A stretch of 24,782 nt of DNA from an uncultured Oscillospiraceae bacterium (GTDB lineage: Bacteria; Bacillota; Clostridia; Oscillospirales; Oscillospiraceae). Below are positions 6,440-15,500 of this stretch, one piece after another. Location of the stretch: contig CAKULE010000021.1 of assembly GCA_934667095.1 (NCBI GenBank), positions 1 through 24,782 on the forward strand. Reading direction: 5' to 3'. Made by a program: the position numbers and the translations under genes. The notes below the pieces were generated by a model. It was not told where the DNA came from. It ran no database searches and was given only the letters and a program-made list of their open reading frames with translations. Position 1 is the first letter of the stretch. Every line of letters starts with the position of its first letter.

Positions 6440-6956
6440 ACAGCGGCTTTTCTACATCCTGAATCACATTGAGGAAGCCATCATCGTGTTCCTCTTTGCC
6501 GTGATGGTGGTCATCATCTTTGTTCAGGTCATCATGCGTAAGGCCAACAACTCCCTGTACTGGTCGGAGGAGCTGGGCAAGTTCCTGTTCGTCTGGATCT
6601 CATGGCTGGGGATCTCCATCGGCCAGCGCAAGGGTGAGCACATCAAGATCACCATGCTGACCGACCGCCTGCCCTTTAAGGCGGCCCAGATCTTCAACAT
6701 TCTGTCCGACCTGATCGTCATCGGCATCTGCGCCGTCACCCTGTACTATGGCGTAAGCCTGGTGATCACCCAGCGGACCTCCCCCTATGCCGGCATCAAG
6801 ATCAGCACCTCCTGGGGCTATCTGGCCGTGGTGGTGGGCTGCGGACTGATGATCATCCGCTGTATCGCCAGCATCTGCACCTCTATCAAGGCACTGGCCC
6901 ACGGCCAGCCCATCGAGCCTGCTGAGACTCCCAAGGAAGGAGGCGACCAGGCGTGA
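6420..6956 (+). CDS. TRAP transporter small membrane subunit (DctQ family)
   Basis: This 178-residue protein has four predicted membrane segments, near residues 17-39, 55-66, 86-108 and 130-150. It carries the DctQ-type stretch WSEELGKFLFVWISWLGIS near residues 43-61, followed by QRKGEHIKI. It forms the membrane complex with the large subunit and aids proton- or sodium-coupled uptake. An in-frame TGA at 6396-6398 rules out an upstream start, so ATG 6420 is the best choice although no ribosome binding site precedes it directly. Its stop overlaps the start of the next gene in GTGA. Confidence 0.87.
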   Translation: MKELKGKQRLFYILNHIEEAIIVFLFAVMVVIIFVQVIMRKANNSLYWSEELGKFLFVWISWLGISIGQRKGEHIKITMLTDRLPFKAAQIFNILSDLIVIGICAVTLYYGVSLVITQRTSPYAGIKISTSWGYLAVVVGCGLMIIRCIASICTSIKALAHGQPIEPAETPKEGGDQA

Positions 6957-8260
6957 ACTCTACGCTGATCGTACTGTTCATTCTGTTGATCGTCCTGCTG
7001 ATGATCGGCGTGCCCGTGGGCTTCGCCATCGGCGGCGCCACTATGGTGGCCATGTACTTCTGCTCTGACCTCAACATGGTGGTCAACGCCCAGTACTGCT
7101 ACTCCGGCATTTTCTCCTTCACGGTCATGGCCATCCCGTTCTTCATGCTGGCCGGCTCCGTGATCTCCACCGGCGGCATCGCCAAACGCATTGTGGAGTT
7201 CGCCTCCGCGCTGATCGACTTCGTCACTGGCGCGTTGGGCTGCGTGTCCATGCTGGCGTGTATGTTCTTCGGCGCTCTGTCGGGCTCCGGCATGGCGACC
7301 ACCGCCGCTATCGGCGGCATGATGATTCCTGAGATGAAGAAGCGTGGCTACGACCCCGCCTACGCCGCCACCCTGGTGTGCTTCGGCGGCACCGTTGGCC
7401 CCATCATCCCGCCCTCCCTGTCCTTCGTGCTCTACGGCGCTACCACCAAGACCTCTGTGCCCGACCTGTTCAAGGCCGGCATCATCCCCGGCATTTTGAT
7501 CGGTCTGGTGTTCCTGGTTGTGAATATCATCATCTGTAAGCGCCGTGGGATTGACCTGCGGGAGAAGAACGAGAACAAGGTCCCCCTGAAGGAGTTCTGG
7601 GGCAAGCGCCTGCGCCGTCTGGGGCGGGCCACCAAGGACGGCTTCTGGGCCCTCCTGTCCCCGGTCATCATTCTGGGCGGCATCTACTCCGGCTTCTTTA
7701 CCCCCACCGAGGCGGCCGCCGTTTCCGTGGTCTACTCCGTGATCGTGTCCATCTTTGTCTACAAGGAGATGACATGGAAGAGCCTGTGGGAGACTCTGGT
7801 CGGTGCCGCCGTGCTGAACGGCGTGACCTCCTTCCTGCTGGGTTACTCCACCGTGTTCTCCACCTTTATGACCTTCGAGCAGGTCCCGCAGGCCATCACC
7901 CGTTTTCTGGCCAACGTGTCCGACAACCCCTTGGTGGTGCTGCTGGTCATCAACGCCATCCTGCTCATCATCGGCTGCTTCCTGGACACCGTGCCCGCCA
8001 TTATCATCATGGCGCCCATGCTGCTGCCTACCCTGAAGGCCTTCGGCATCAACCCCATCCACTTCGGCGTGGTCATGGCTGTGAACCTGGCGTTCGGCCT
8101 GTGCACTCCGCCCTACGGCTGCAACCTGTTCGTCGGCGCCGCCGTGGCCAAGATCAAGATGGAGAGCATGTTCAAGTGGATCCTGCCCTTCTTCGCGGTG
8201 GCTGTCGTGCTGCTGCTTATTCTCACCTACGTCCCCGCCCTCTCTCTCATGTTCGTCTGA
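6953..8260 (+). CDS. TRAP transporter large permease (DctM family)
   Basis: This 435-residue, very hydrophobic protein has about 12 predicted membrane segments and the DctM hallmarks FGALSGSGMATTAAIGGMMI near residues 103-122 and FFTPTEAAAVSVVYS near 249-263. It is the transport channel of the tripartite system. The GTG start overlaps the dctQ stop by four bases and is served by GGAGG about ten bases upstream, showing translational coupling. It is the last gene of the probable kdd-kce-TRAP transcript, and a strong terminator follows within 25 bases. Confidence 0.92.
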   Translation: MNSTLIVLFILLIVLLMIGVPVGFAIGGATMVAMYFCSDLNMVVNAQYCYSGIFSFTVMAIPFFMLAGSVISTGGIAKRIVEFASALIDFVTGALGCVSMLACMFFGALSGSGMATTAAIGGMMIPEMKKRGYDPAYAATLVCFGGTVGPIIPPSLSFVLYGATTKTSVPDLFKAGIIPGILIGLVFLVVNIIICKRRGIDLREKNENKVPLKEFWGKRLRRLGRATKDGFWALLSPVIILGGIYSGFFTPTEAAAVSVVYSVIVSIFVYKEMTWKSLWETLVGAAVLNGVTSFLLGYSTVFSTFMTFEQVPQAITRFLANVSDNPLVVLLVINAILLIIGCFLDTVPAIIIMAPMLLPTLKAFGINPIHFGVVMAVNLAFGLCTPPYGCNLFVGAAVAKIKMESMFKWILPFFAVAVVLLLILTYVPALSLMFV

Positions 8261-8272
8261 GCCGGATAGTAC

Positions 8273-8320
8273 CGGCAAAAAAGGCATCCCCCTGGCCCAC
8301 AGGCCAGGGGGATGCCTTTT
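8273..8320. terminator. Bidirectional terminator between convergent TRAP and pilus operons
   Basis: A perfect 15-bp stem (8283-8297 with 8302-8316) with a four-base loop is flanked by A residues on the left and TTTT on the right. It can therefore terminate transcription from both strands: the TRAP operon on + and the sortase operon on -. Confidence 0.9.
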
Positions 8321-8346
8321 CTCCTGTTGAAGTGCCGTCCACAGGA

Positions 8347-8383
8347 GACCGCCCCGGCGGAGCTATGCTCCGCCGGGGCGGTC
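8347..8383 (-). terminator. Second hairpin just after the last pilus-operon gene
   Basis: A perfect 17-bp GC-rich stem (8347-8363 with 8367-8383) and a three-base loop lie eight bases beyond the sortase stop on the minus strand. It lacks a T-run on that strand, so it may act as a transcript-protecting 3' structure, with the bidirectional terminator about 30 bases further doing the termination. Confidence 0.55.
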
Positions 8384-8390
8384 TGCTTTC

Positions 8391-8984
8391 CTATCTGTCG
8401 ATCAGCGTGCAGCGGACGGCAAGACGTTCCGCACCGCTGTCGGTGCAGGTGAACAGGGTCAGGTCCCAGCCGCCGGAGGTCATGCGCGCCACGTCGTCGG
8501 GGCCGAGGATCTCGGCCATGATCACCTCGTACCGCCAGAGCGCACCGCTCCCTACAGTGAGGGTCACGGCATCCCCCGGATCCAGCCGGGAGAGCCCGGC
8601 GAAGTGCGCCTGATAGTTGTGCCCGGCGATGACCAGCCCGGAGGTGAGGTCCCCGCTGAACAGGCAGGGGGACCGGCGCAGCTTCTGCTCGTCCCAGCTG
8701 TCCCGCACCGGCAGGACCAGCCCCAGCCGGGGGATCTCCAGCAGGCCCAGATAGCCCTCCTCCGCCACGTGGACGGAGGCCAGCTCTGCAGGGAGCTCCG
8801 GAAGGGTCGGGGGGGCCGGCGCTGCGTCTGTTGTGGGGAGGACCTCCTCCAGCAGAGTGACTTCCGCCGCGGTGCTGCGCTGGGCCTGCCGCTGGGCGCG
8901 GACGTCGCCGGCCACAAGGGCCCCGGCGGCCAACAGGCAGCACAGCCCCACCGCCAGCAGGGCGGCCCCCAGCTTACGGCTCAT
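8391..8984 (-). CDS. Sortase, probably pilus- or wall-anchoring (class unclear)
   Basis: This 197-residue protein has an N-terminal membrane anchor (about 7-27) and the sortase catalytic set: His122 in IAGHNYQAHF, Cys180 in LTLFTCTDSG and Arg187 in ERLAVRC. The TLFTC form with no C-terminal membrane segment differs from the class C enzyme in the same operon. It more likely attaches the finished pilus or the anchor pilin to the cell wall, but the class (B-, D- or E-like) cannot be settled by eye. The start codon lies within the end of the upstream pilin gene (11-base overlap), indicating coupled translation. It is the last gene of the pilus operon. Confidence 0.85.
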   Translation of the reverse strand: MSRKLGAALLAVGLCCLLAAGALVAGDVRAQRQAQRSTAAEVTLLEEVLPTTDAAPAPPTLPELPAELASVHVAEEGYLGLLEIPRLGLVLPVRDSWDEQKLRRSPCLFSGDLTSGLVIAGHNYQAHFAGLSRLDPGDAVTLTVGSGALWRYEVIMAEILGPDDVARMTSGGWDLTLFTCTDSGAERLAVRCTLIDR

Positions 8985-10095
8985 GGCGGTCTCCCCGGCC
9001 CCGGCGGAGCAGGATGCAGCCGCCCACGGTCAGCAGGAGCCCGGTCCCGGCCAGCAGCTCCACGGGCCACCACAGCAGGCCGGTCTGGGGCAGATCAGGC
9101 TCTTCGGGCTCCGGAGGCAGGCTGGGCGACGGTTCCGGGGACTCGCCGGGGGTGGGAGTCGGTTCCTCCGGCGGTGTGCTGGGGGAGGGCGTGGGCTCCT
9201 CCGGGGGGACAGAGGGCGAGGGGGTCGGCAAGGGGGATGGGGTCGGCTCCGGGGTGGTGGAGCCGGTGTTGGTCACGGTGAAGTAGATCCCGCTGGAGCT
9301 GCCTTCCTGCTCCACAAGGACCGTGTATCCGTCGGGCACATCGTCCTCGGTGAGGGCCCAGTCGGCATAGCGCCACCGGGCATTCAGCCCCCGCCACGTG
9401 TACTGCCAGTCGTTCCCGGCGTCCAGCCGGGTGCTGGCATAGACCGCCCCGTCCCGCAGGAGGGTGACGGTGACGGCCCCGGGCCGCTGGGTGCTGTCGT
9501 CCTCGGCCCAGACCTTGCGGACGTGGATGGAGAAGGTCTCTACCACCGGGCCGGGGTCCTCGCGGGTGTATTTCAGGCCGCTGCCTACGGTCACGTCGTA
9601 CTGCCACAGGTCCCGCTCCCGGTCCAGCAGGGGGAGGGTGAGCAGGTAAGGCGTCGGCGTGTAGGAATAGCCGCCGTCGGCGAGCCGCTCCCCGGCCACC
9701 AGATAGAGGCCCACAGGGAGCTGGGCGGAGAGGCGGCCCTCGGAGTCGGTGACGCCCTCGGCGGCGGGGCGGACGGAGTCGGCGTTGCGCCGGGCATAGG
9801 CGGCCAGCGTAGCCGCGGCGGCAGACCAGTCGGAGCCCGACAGATCCACCTGCGCAGGGGCGAAGGCCGCCGTGGTGTGGAAGCGGGCGGTCTCATCCAG
9901 TTCGGCCACCAGATAGAGCCGCAGAGCCATCCCAGCCAGGGGGCGGTCCTGCCGGCCGGCATCCCGGTAGACGAGGGTGAGGGAGGTCTGGGCGGAGGTG
10001 TCCACCCGGGTGTAGGCCGCGGCGGGGGCGCACAGCAGTGCCAGACAGGCCGCTGCCAGCAGGGCGGAGAGAATGAGCCTTCGGGGCGTTTTCAT
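8974..10095 (-). CDS. LPQTG pilin, probable wall-anchor (basal) subunit
   Basis: This 373-residue secreted protein starts at the ATG preceded by AAAGGTGG, eight bases away. A signal peptide ending near APAAA is followed by a pilin-like domain with VTDSEGRLSAQLPVGLYLV. A Cna-B-type domain follows, starting at ETFSIHVRKVWAEDD, with the pattern Lys, RP, LxxxGxxxxxxxL and NDWQY. A long Pro/Glu/Thr/Ser stretch at about 270-330, with repeated PPEEPTPSPS units, precedes LPQTG at about 335-339, a membrane segment and a basic tail. The proline-rich spacer is typical of subunits crossing the cell wall, so a basal role is inferred. It sits between the two sortase genes. Confidence 0.85.
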   Translation of the reverse strand: MKTPRRLILSALLAAACLALLCAPAAAYTRVDTSAQTSLTLVYRDAGRQDRPLAGMALRLYLVAELDETARFHTTAAFAPAQVDLSGSDWSAAAATLAAYARRNADSVRPAAEGVTDSEGRLSAQLPVGLYLVAGERLADGGYSYTPTPYLLTLPLLDRERDLWQYDVTVGSGLKYTREDPGPVVETFSIHVRKVWAEDDSTQRPGAVTVTLLRDGAVYASTRLDAGNDWQYTWRGLNARWRYADWALTEDDVPDGYTVLVEQEGSSSGIYFTVTNTGSTTPEPTPSPLPTPSPSVPPEEPTPSPSTPPEEPTPTPGESPEPSPSLPPEPEEPDLPQTGLLWWPVELLAGTGLLLTVGGCILLRRGRGDRHEP

Positions 10096-10114
10096 GACAA
10101 GGACCACCTTTGCT

Positions 10115-10942
10115 TTAAAATGCTTCCGGCCGCCGGGGCCGGGTCAGTGCGGAGGCTGCCAGCAGCGTGACCAGCAGAATGGGCGTGAAGATCACCGCCG
10201 CCGTGGCCGTGGGGGACACCTGCGCTGCGTCGGCGGAGACCGGCCGCGCCGCTGTCGCCGCCCGCAGGACCCGCCGCCCCTGCACCAACAGGCGGTGGGT
10301 GTTGATGCCGTAGGGCGTGCAGGTGACGAGGGTGCAGAGATCCTCCCCCGGGCGGATGGCCAGTGCGTCCAGCTCCGTGGGGGTGACGATGAGGACCTGC
10401 TCTACCTCGTAGCGCACGGCCCGGTCCAGCACATGGATGGTGAAGGTGTCTCCGGCCTCCAGCCGGTCCAGATGGGTGAACAGGGTCTTGGAAGGCAGAC
10501 CCCGGTGTCCAGTGATGACGGCGTGGGTGCTCTCGCCGCCCACGGGGAGGGAGCCGCCCTCCAGCACCCCGGCCCCGGCCTGCAGTACGCCCTCGGAGGT
10601 GCCGAGGTAGAGGGGCAGCCGCAGCTCGATGGCGGGGACCTCCAGATAGCCCACGGCTCCGCCGTCGGCCTCCAGTTGGGAGAGGAAGCGGGCCTGCTCC
10701 TCCTCAGTGAGGAGGAAGCCGCCGCCGGCGCGGGCCAGCTCGGCATTGTAGGCGTCGGCCTGCGCCAGCAGCTCCTGGCAGCGGGCGCTGTCCAGTTGGT
10801 CTACGCTGTCCAGATAGCCGGCGATGGCGCGGCTCTGGTGCAGAGAATTCCAATAGCTGCTGAAGGGCGGGTATAACAGCAGGGAGAGCCCCACGAGAAA
10901 CAGGGCGATGAGCAGCACGGTCCAGATACGTTGTTTTTTCAT
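10115..10942 (-). CDS. Class C (pilin-polymerising) sortase
   Basis: This 275-residue protein has an N-terminal membrane segment (about 6-24) and a second one near the C-terminus, the usual class C layout. The catalytic residues are His146 in AVITGHRGLP, Cys208 in LVTCTPYGINTHRLLV and Arg217. TCTPYGINTHRL is the hallmark of sortases that join pilin subunits by isopeptide bonds. The usual DP(F/W) lid anchor is not obvious before the core, so the active-site lid may be diverged. AAGGAG precedes the ATG. It lies between the backbone pilin and the anchor pilin genes, the normal order in Gram-positive pilus clusters. Confidence 0.94.
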   Translation of the reverse strand: MKKQRIWTVLLIALFLVGLSLLLYPPFSSYWNSLHQSRAIAGYLDSVDQLDSARCQELLAQADAYNAELARAGGGFLLTEEEQARFLSQLEADGGAVGYLEVPAIELRLPLYLGTSEGVLQAGAGVLEGGSLPVGGESTHAVITGHRGLPSKTLFTHLDRLEAGDTFTIHVLDRAVRYEVEQVLIVTPTELDALAIRPGEDLCTLVTCTPYGINTHRLLVQGRRVLRAATAARPVSADAAQVSPTATAAVIFTPILLVTLLAASALTRPRRPEAF

Positions 10943-10962
10943 AGGGTTCTCCTTGCGGTCAT

Positions 10963-10995
10963 GCCGCCGGGGGAGGCGGGGCTCCCCCGGACGGC
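10963..10995 (-). promoter_or_regulatory. GC-rich hairpin between backbone pilin and class C sortase genes
   Basis: GCCGCCGGGGGA (10963-10974) pairs with TCCCCCGG plus CGGC (10983-10995) with one bulged base, giving a 12-bp stem in the 66-base gap. No T-run follows on the minus strand. It may partly block transcription or protect the upstream pilin mRNA so that pilin outnumbers sortase; this effect is inferred. Confidence 0.5.
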
Positions 10996-11008
10996 GCGAT
11001 CTTCTGTT

Positions 11009-12520
11009 TTAGTCGGCGCGGTGCAGGCGCTTTCGGGTCAGCAGCAGAGTCCCGGTCAGACAGGTGAGCAGCCCGCCCGCCAGATAGAACACGCGGGTGC
11101 CCATGCCGCCGGTGGAGGGCAGGGCATGGCCGGAGAGATTCAGTACCTCCACCCGGTCGGCCTCTGCCTTGGGATCATCCCCCACGCCGTAGCTGAGGGC
11201 GGCGCTGCCGGCACCGGTCTCCTGATAACTGGGAGTGAGGGCGATGTGGATGGGGTCCTTCAGCAGACTGTAGCCGGCGGGGGCGGTGATCTCCTCCAGC
11301 GTGTAGCTGCCGGAGTCCAGCCCGGTGATGGTGATGAGGCCGGAGTCCGGGGTGATCAGCAGGGTGGCCTTGACGGCGCCCTCGGTCTCATCATCCCATT
11401 CACTTCCTGTCCAGCCGGTAAGCCGGTAGGACAGCGCGCCGTCCTCCCCGGTGATGGCCTCCGCCGTGAGGTACTGGCCCTGCTCGTTTTTCAGCACGAA
11501 CTGCGCGCCGGACAGGGGGACCTGAACGGTCTCGCTCCCGTCGCCCTCCGGGCGCTCGGTGTATTTGAACACCTTAAAGTCCCAGACGTAGGTGCGGGTG
11601 GTGACGGTGGCGGTGTGGTTGTTGTCGCCGTAGTCCAGCCAGGTGTCGTTGGGGTTGCCCGTGCCGCCGACGACGGCCCCGGCATTCACCTCGGCGGTGT
11701 AGGTCACCTGCAGGGTCTCTCCGGCGGTCAGCGTGTCGCAGAAGCTCTGGGCGAAAGCGAGCTCAAAGGTGCAGCCGTCGTTCAGACCGGTGGTAGTGAG
11801 GGTGTAGAGGCTCGGGCTGATGGCGTTTACGCCCCGGGTGACTGCCGTGATCTCCCGGAAGGTGAGGCCGGCGGACATCCTGTCGTGGAGGACGTAGCCC
11901 TCGGCGCCGGGCTGGGCGGTGATGGTGGTGCGGAAGGTGACGAGATCGCCCACCTGAGCGTCACTGCGGGGGCCGAAGGTCTCCTTCTCCTGTACCTCCT
12001 TGTCGATGCTGGGGGCGTCGTTCTTCTCCCGCACGGTGGCGGCGGGCTGGGTGGTGGTCAGGGCGCACAGCGCGCCCAGCGAGGAGTCCACCAGATAATA
12101 GCCCAGCGCCAGCCCGTCGAAGCGGAGGGGCTCCTCCCCGGCGGTGAGCTCGCCGTCGGCAGCGACGGAGTGGGCCTTGGCATAGTCCAGCGCCAGCTTG
12201 GCGAACTCGGCCGAGCGGGCGGCGGTGGCGTCGCCCTTCCAGCTGACGTACCCCAGCTCATCCACGGTGATGTACGCCGCCGCCTCGGTCTTGGCGAAGG
12301 TCTCCCAGTCACTGTTGGCGTTGACCTTGTAGATGTAGGCCTGCGCGGCGGCGTCATAGCTGTCCAGCAGGAAGACCTGATAGACCCGGTAGGTCTGGCC
12401 GGCCACCGCGTTTTCCACGGTGATGCTGCCGCCGGGTGCCGCGGCGTGGGCGGGGAGGAGGGTCATGCTCAGGGCCAGCAGCAGGGCCGTGAGCAGGGCG
12501 AGGGGCTTTTTCGTTCTCAT
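11009..12520 (-). CDS. LPSTG backbone (major) pilin, SpaA/isopeptide type
   Basis: This 503-residue protein has a signal peptide ending near LLPAHAAA (about residue 28) and several pilin domains. They include a D2-like fimbrial isopeptide domain, VGDLVTFRTTITAQPGAEGYV, and a C-terminal SpaA-type domain with the E-box YTLEEITAPAGY. LPSTG at about residue 467 is followed by a membrane segment and basic tail. Where most backbone pilins carry the YPK pilin motif, the sequence reads TVREKNDAPSIDKEV, leaving Lys166 as the candidate lysine for subunit linkage. It is next to the class C sortase gene, as expected of the polymerised subunit. GGAG precedes the ATG. Backbone identity is inferred from order and domain layout. 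Confidence 0.88.
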   Translation of the reverse strand: MRTKKPLALLTALLLALSMTLLPAHAAAPGGSITVENAVAGQTYRVYQVFLLDSYDAAAQAYIYKVNANSDWETFAKTEAAAYITVDELGYVSWKGDATAARSAEFAKLALDYAKAHSVAADGELTAGEEPLRFDGLALGYYLVDSSLGALCALTTTQPAATVREKNDAPSIDKEVQEKETFGPRSDAQVGDLVTFRTTITAQPGAEGYVLHDRMSAGLTFREITAVTRGVNAISPSLYTLTTTGLNDGCTFELAFAQSFCDTLTAGETLQVTYTAEVNAGAVVGGTGNPNDTWLDYGDNNHTATVTTRTYVWDFKVFKYTERPEGDGSETVQVPLSGAQFVLKNEQGQYLTAEAITGEDGALSYRLTGWTGSEWDDETEGAVKATLLITPDSGLITITGLDSGSYTLEEITAPAGYSLLKDPIHIALTPSYQETGAGSAALSYGVGDDPKAEADRVEVLNLSGHALPSTGGMGTRVFYLAGGLLTCLTGTLLLTRKRLHRAD

Positions 12521-12568
12521 GTGATACGCTCCTTTTTGGTTGGATTTTTCCGGGCTTTGCCCGTTCGG

Positions 12569-15500
12569 TCACACAGAGTCGCTCCGCCGCAGGCGGCGGA
12601 GCAGGGCCAGCGCAGCCAGCAGGGCCAGCAGCCCGGCGGTCAGGAAGGGGAGCACGCCGCTCCCGCCGGTCTCAGGCAGGGAGGGGACCGTGGCCTCGGT
12701 CCCGTTGGTGAACACCAGCGCCGTGCCGCCGGTCCAGAGGTAGTCGGAGTCGGGGCGGCCGCTCCCGTCATAATGGGCGACGGACTGGACGGCCGCGGCG
12801 CGGCCGCCGTCCTCCACCCGGACGTGGACGAGGTAGAAGCCCCGGTCATAGCGGATCCCATCGGTGACGGGGTCGGGGATCACCTCACTGACCTTATAGT
12901 AGTAGTCGCTGGGCAGGACGTTGGGCCGGAAGCCCAAGGAGATGGAGGCGCTGGCCGGGTCTCCGCCGGTGGTGAGGGAGAGCTGATACCGGTTGGCCTC
13001 TGCCCCCGCCTTGGAGGAGCCGTCCTCCTGCACCTCTTCCACCGTGAAGGTAAAGGTCCGCGGCCCGTCAAAGCTGCCCAGCAGGCGCTTGGTGAGGGTC
13101 AGCCGTGGGCCGGCGTAGTTGGTGTACTGCACGGCGCTGACCCCGGCGGTGATGGTCCCGCCGGCGGTGGTCCCCGCCTGCACCACGCCGTTGACCTTCA
13201 CCTCGGTGGAGAAGCCTGTGGTTACCTCCTGCACGGTATACTCCGTGCCCGCGGGCAGGTCCCGGATCAGCAGCTGCTCCCCGGCCCGGAGGGTGAAGTC
13301 CAGCGCGCCGCTCAGGATGCTGCCGTCCTCCGCCGTGCCATCCCGAAGGGTCTTGGTATAGAAATACTGGTCGGCCCGGGCACTGAGCCGCAGGGAGAAG
13401 GCGAAGGCCTCATCGTCGGCCAGCACGTCGTCTGGGGCCACCACGTCCTTGCTGATGGAGAGGGCGCCCCGCTTCATGTCCTCCGTGGCCTCGGACACCG
13501 AGGGCAGAGTGAAGCGCATGTAGCAGGTGGAGCCGGAGGCCCCCCGCTCCGTGTAGAAGAAGGAGAGGCGGTAGCTCTGGTCGGCGGTGCGGCCGTCCCG
13601 GGCGATGTAGTCCCACAGGTTCACATACTCGCCCACGGAGGAGTGGACGCCGCCGATATCGCACACGGGGGTGCTCTCGCCGGTCTGCAGGTCGGTGAGG
13701 AAGACCCACATGTCGTCGTCGCCGAAGAAGAGATAGTCCAGCGGACCGATGTAGTCCTGCGTGAGGGTGAAGTTGACGGCGAAGCTCATGCCAAAGAAGC
13801 AGTTATGGGCCGTGCCGTCGTCGCTGACGGGGAGGGTGCCTCGTTTCTCTGTCCAGTCTGAATCCCCGGGCTGGCGGTCGGCGTAGCCAACATAGGTGCC
13901 GAGGTCGTTTACGCTGCCCATAAGGGGGTCTGTGCGCATGGCTTCCGGTACGCCGTCCAGCGGCCAGAAGCTGTTGGTCCAGATGTGGCTATGGAGCACG
14001 GCGGTGCCGTCCGGCTTGGTGTAGCCGGGGTTGGTAAAGCGGTCCAGCCCCTGAGCGGAGATGCCGTAGCCGCCCCGGGCAGCGGTCAGGGTGTGGGCAT
14101 CTCCGGTGCGGGAGAAGGTCAGGGTGCTGCCGCCGTAGGTCTGCTTGCCGGCGGCAGAGCCATCGTTGAACAGGGCGGGGGTCAGCAGCCAGTCGTTGTA
14201 GAGGATGTTCCCCTCGCTGTCCAGCCCCTTGACAAGGCCGAAGGTGCAGCCGCCGCCGTTGCTGTTGCGCTTGTTGTAGGCGTTGAGGTTCCCGCCCGCG
14301 AACAGGTAGCCGCCCATGCCGGTGCCGCAGTTGGAGTTGCCGAAGGCCAGAATGTCCCGGCAGTCTTCCCACCGGGTGAGGAGGTTGGCGGTGTAGTTGC
14401 CGGGACTGTTGATGCCGGTGGTGCCCGTGCGCCAGCCGTCGCGGTTGCCGCTGGAGATGTCGTAGTCATAGAAGCTGGTGCCGTTTTCGTAGCTGCCGTC
14501 CCCCGGGGCGAAGATGAGCTTCAGCACTGTGCCGCTGGTGACCTCCACTGTGTCCGGGTCGGTGGTGGGCAGGTTTGTGAAGCGGATGGCGCCCGGCGCG
14601 AAGGAGCGCTGGGCCCCGTCCTGCTCCACGAGGATCTCCTTCAAAATGTAGTTTCCGTTGTCCCAGAGCTTGTTGATGTTGCGCACGTTGCTCTCCGGCG
14701 TGTTGGAGGCGGAGAGCTTCTGGCTGTAACGGTAGCGCTCCGCCAGGTAGACCTCCGTGCGGACCTGCTCGGTCACGACCCGGCCGTCCGCAAGATCGAT
14801 GTACTTTTTGCGGAAGGCGGCTCCGTTCTGGGGCAGGGCGCCGCCGGTGCCGTCGCCGTTCCCGCTGGTGTCCAGTACGGTGAGGGTCCCGCTGTCCTGC
14901 CGGTAGGCCACCTGTTCCAGATCGGCCCAGTACTCCACCCGGAAGACGATCTCCTCCGTCAGGGCAAAGACGGCGGTCCCTCCGGCGGAGAAGGACAGGC
15001 CGTCAGGGCCCTCCTCCGTGTCCGCCGGCCGGATCTGGCCGTCCGCCCCCAGCAGGTAGACGGCGTACTCCGCCCCGGCGGCCGTTTCCGCCCCATCCGC
15101 CAGCAGGGGCACGGCGGCGGCCGGGGGCTGGATGCTGACGGTCAGCCCCTCGCACTCCTCCGGAAGGCGGACGGAGCCGTCCGGCAGAAAGACCGCCAGC
15201 TCATAAGCGCAGAGGACCTTCACGCCCGGCACGTCGAGCTCCCGGGGGCAGGCACGGATCTCTGCCCCCTCGGGCAGCAGTCCGGTGACGAGGATGGGCA
15301 GGGCGGTCTCATCCTCTGCCGGGGTGAGGAACGTGCCGTCGGTGAAGAGCTGGGCGGCGATGGCGGCATAGACCAGCTCCGGGCTGGGCTCTGGTTCCTC
15401 CGTCGGGCTTTCCACCGGTTCCTCCGGGGGCTCCGGGTCCTGCGGAGCGGGCGGCTCCGCATCCCCGGCGGGTGCATCCTCAGCGGCAGGTCCAGTCGGG

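Noticed and set aside
9100..9270. Repeat-rich stretch in the anchor pilin as a possible CRISPR or tandem DNA repeat
   Set aside because: It encodes an in-frame proline/glutamate/threonine-rich wall-spanning spacer; repeats follow codons and vary in length, without conserved spacers.
12551..12563. Short hairpin CGGGC-TTT-GCCCG between adhesin and backbone pilin genes
   Set aside because: A five-base-pair stem is too short to separate from chance in GC-rich DNA.
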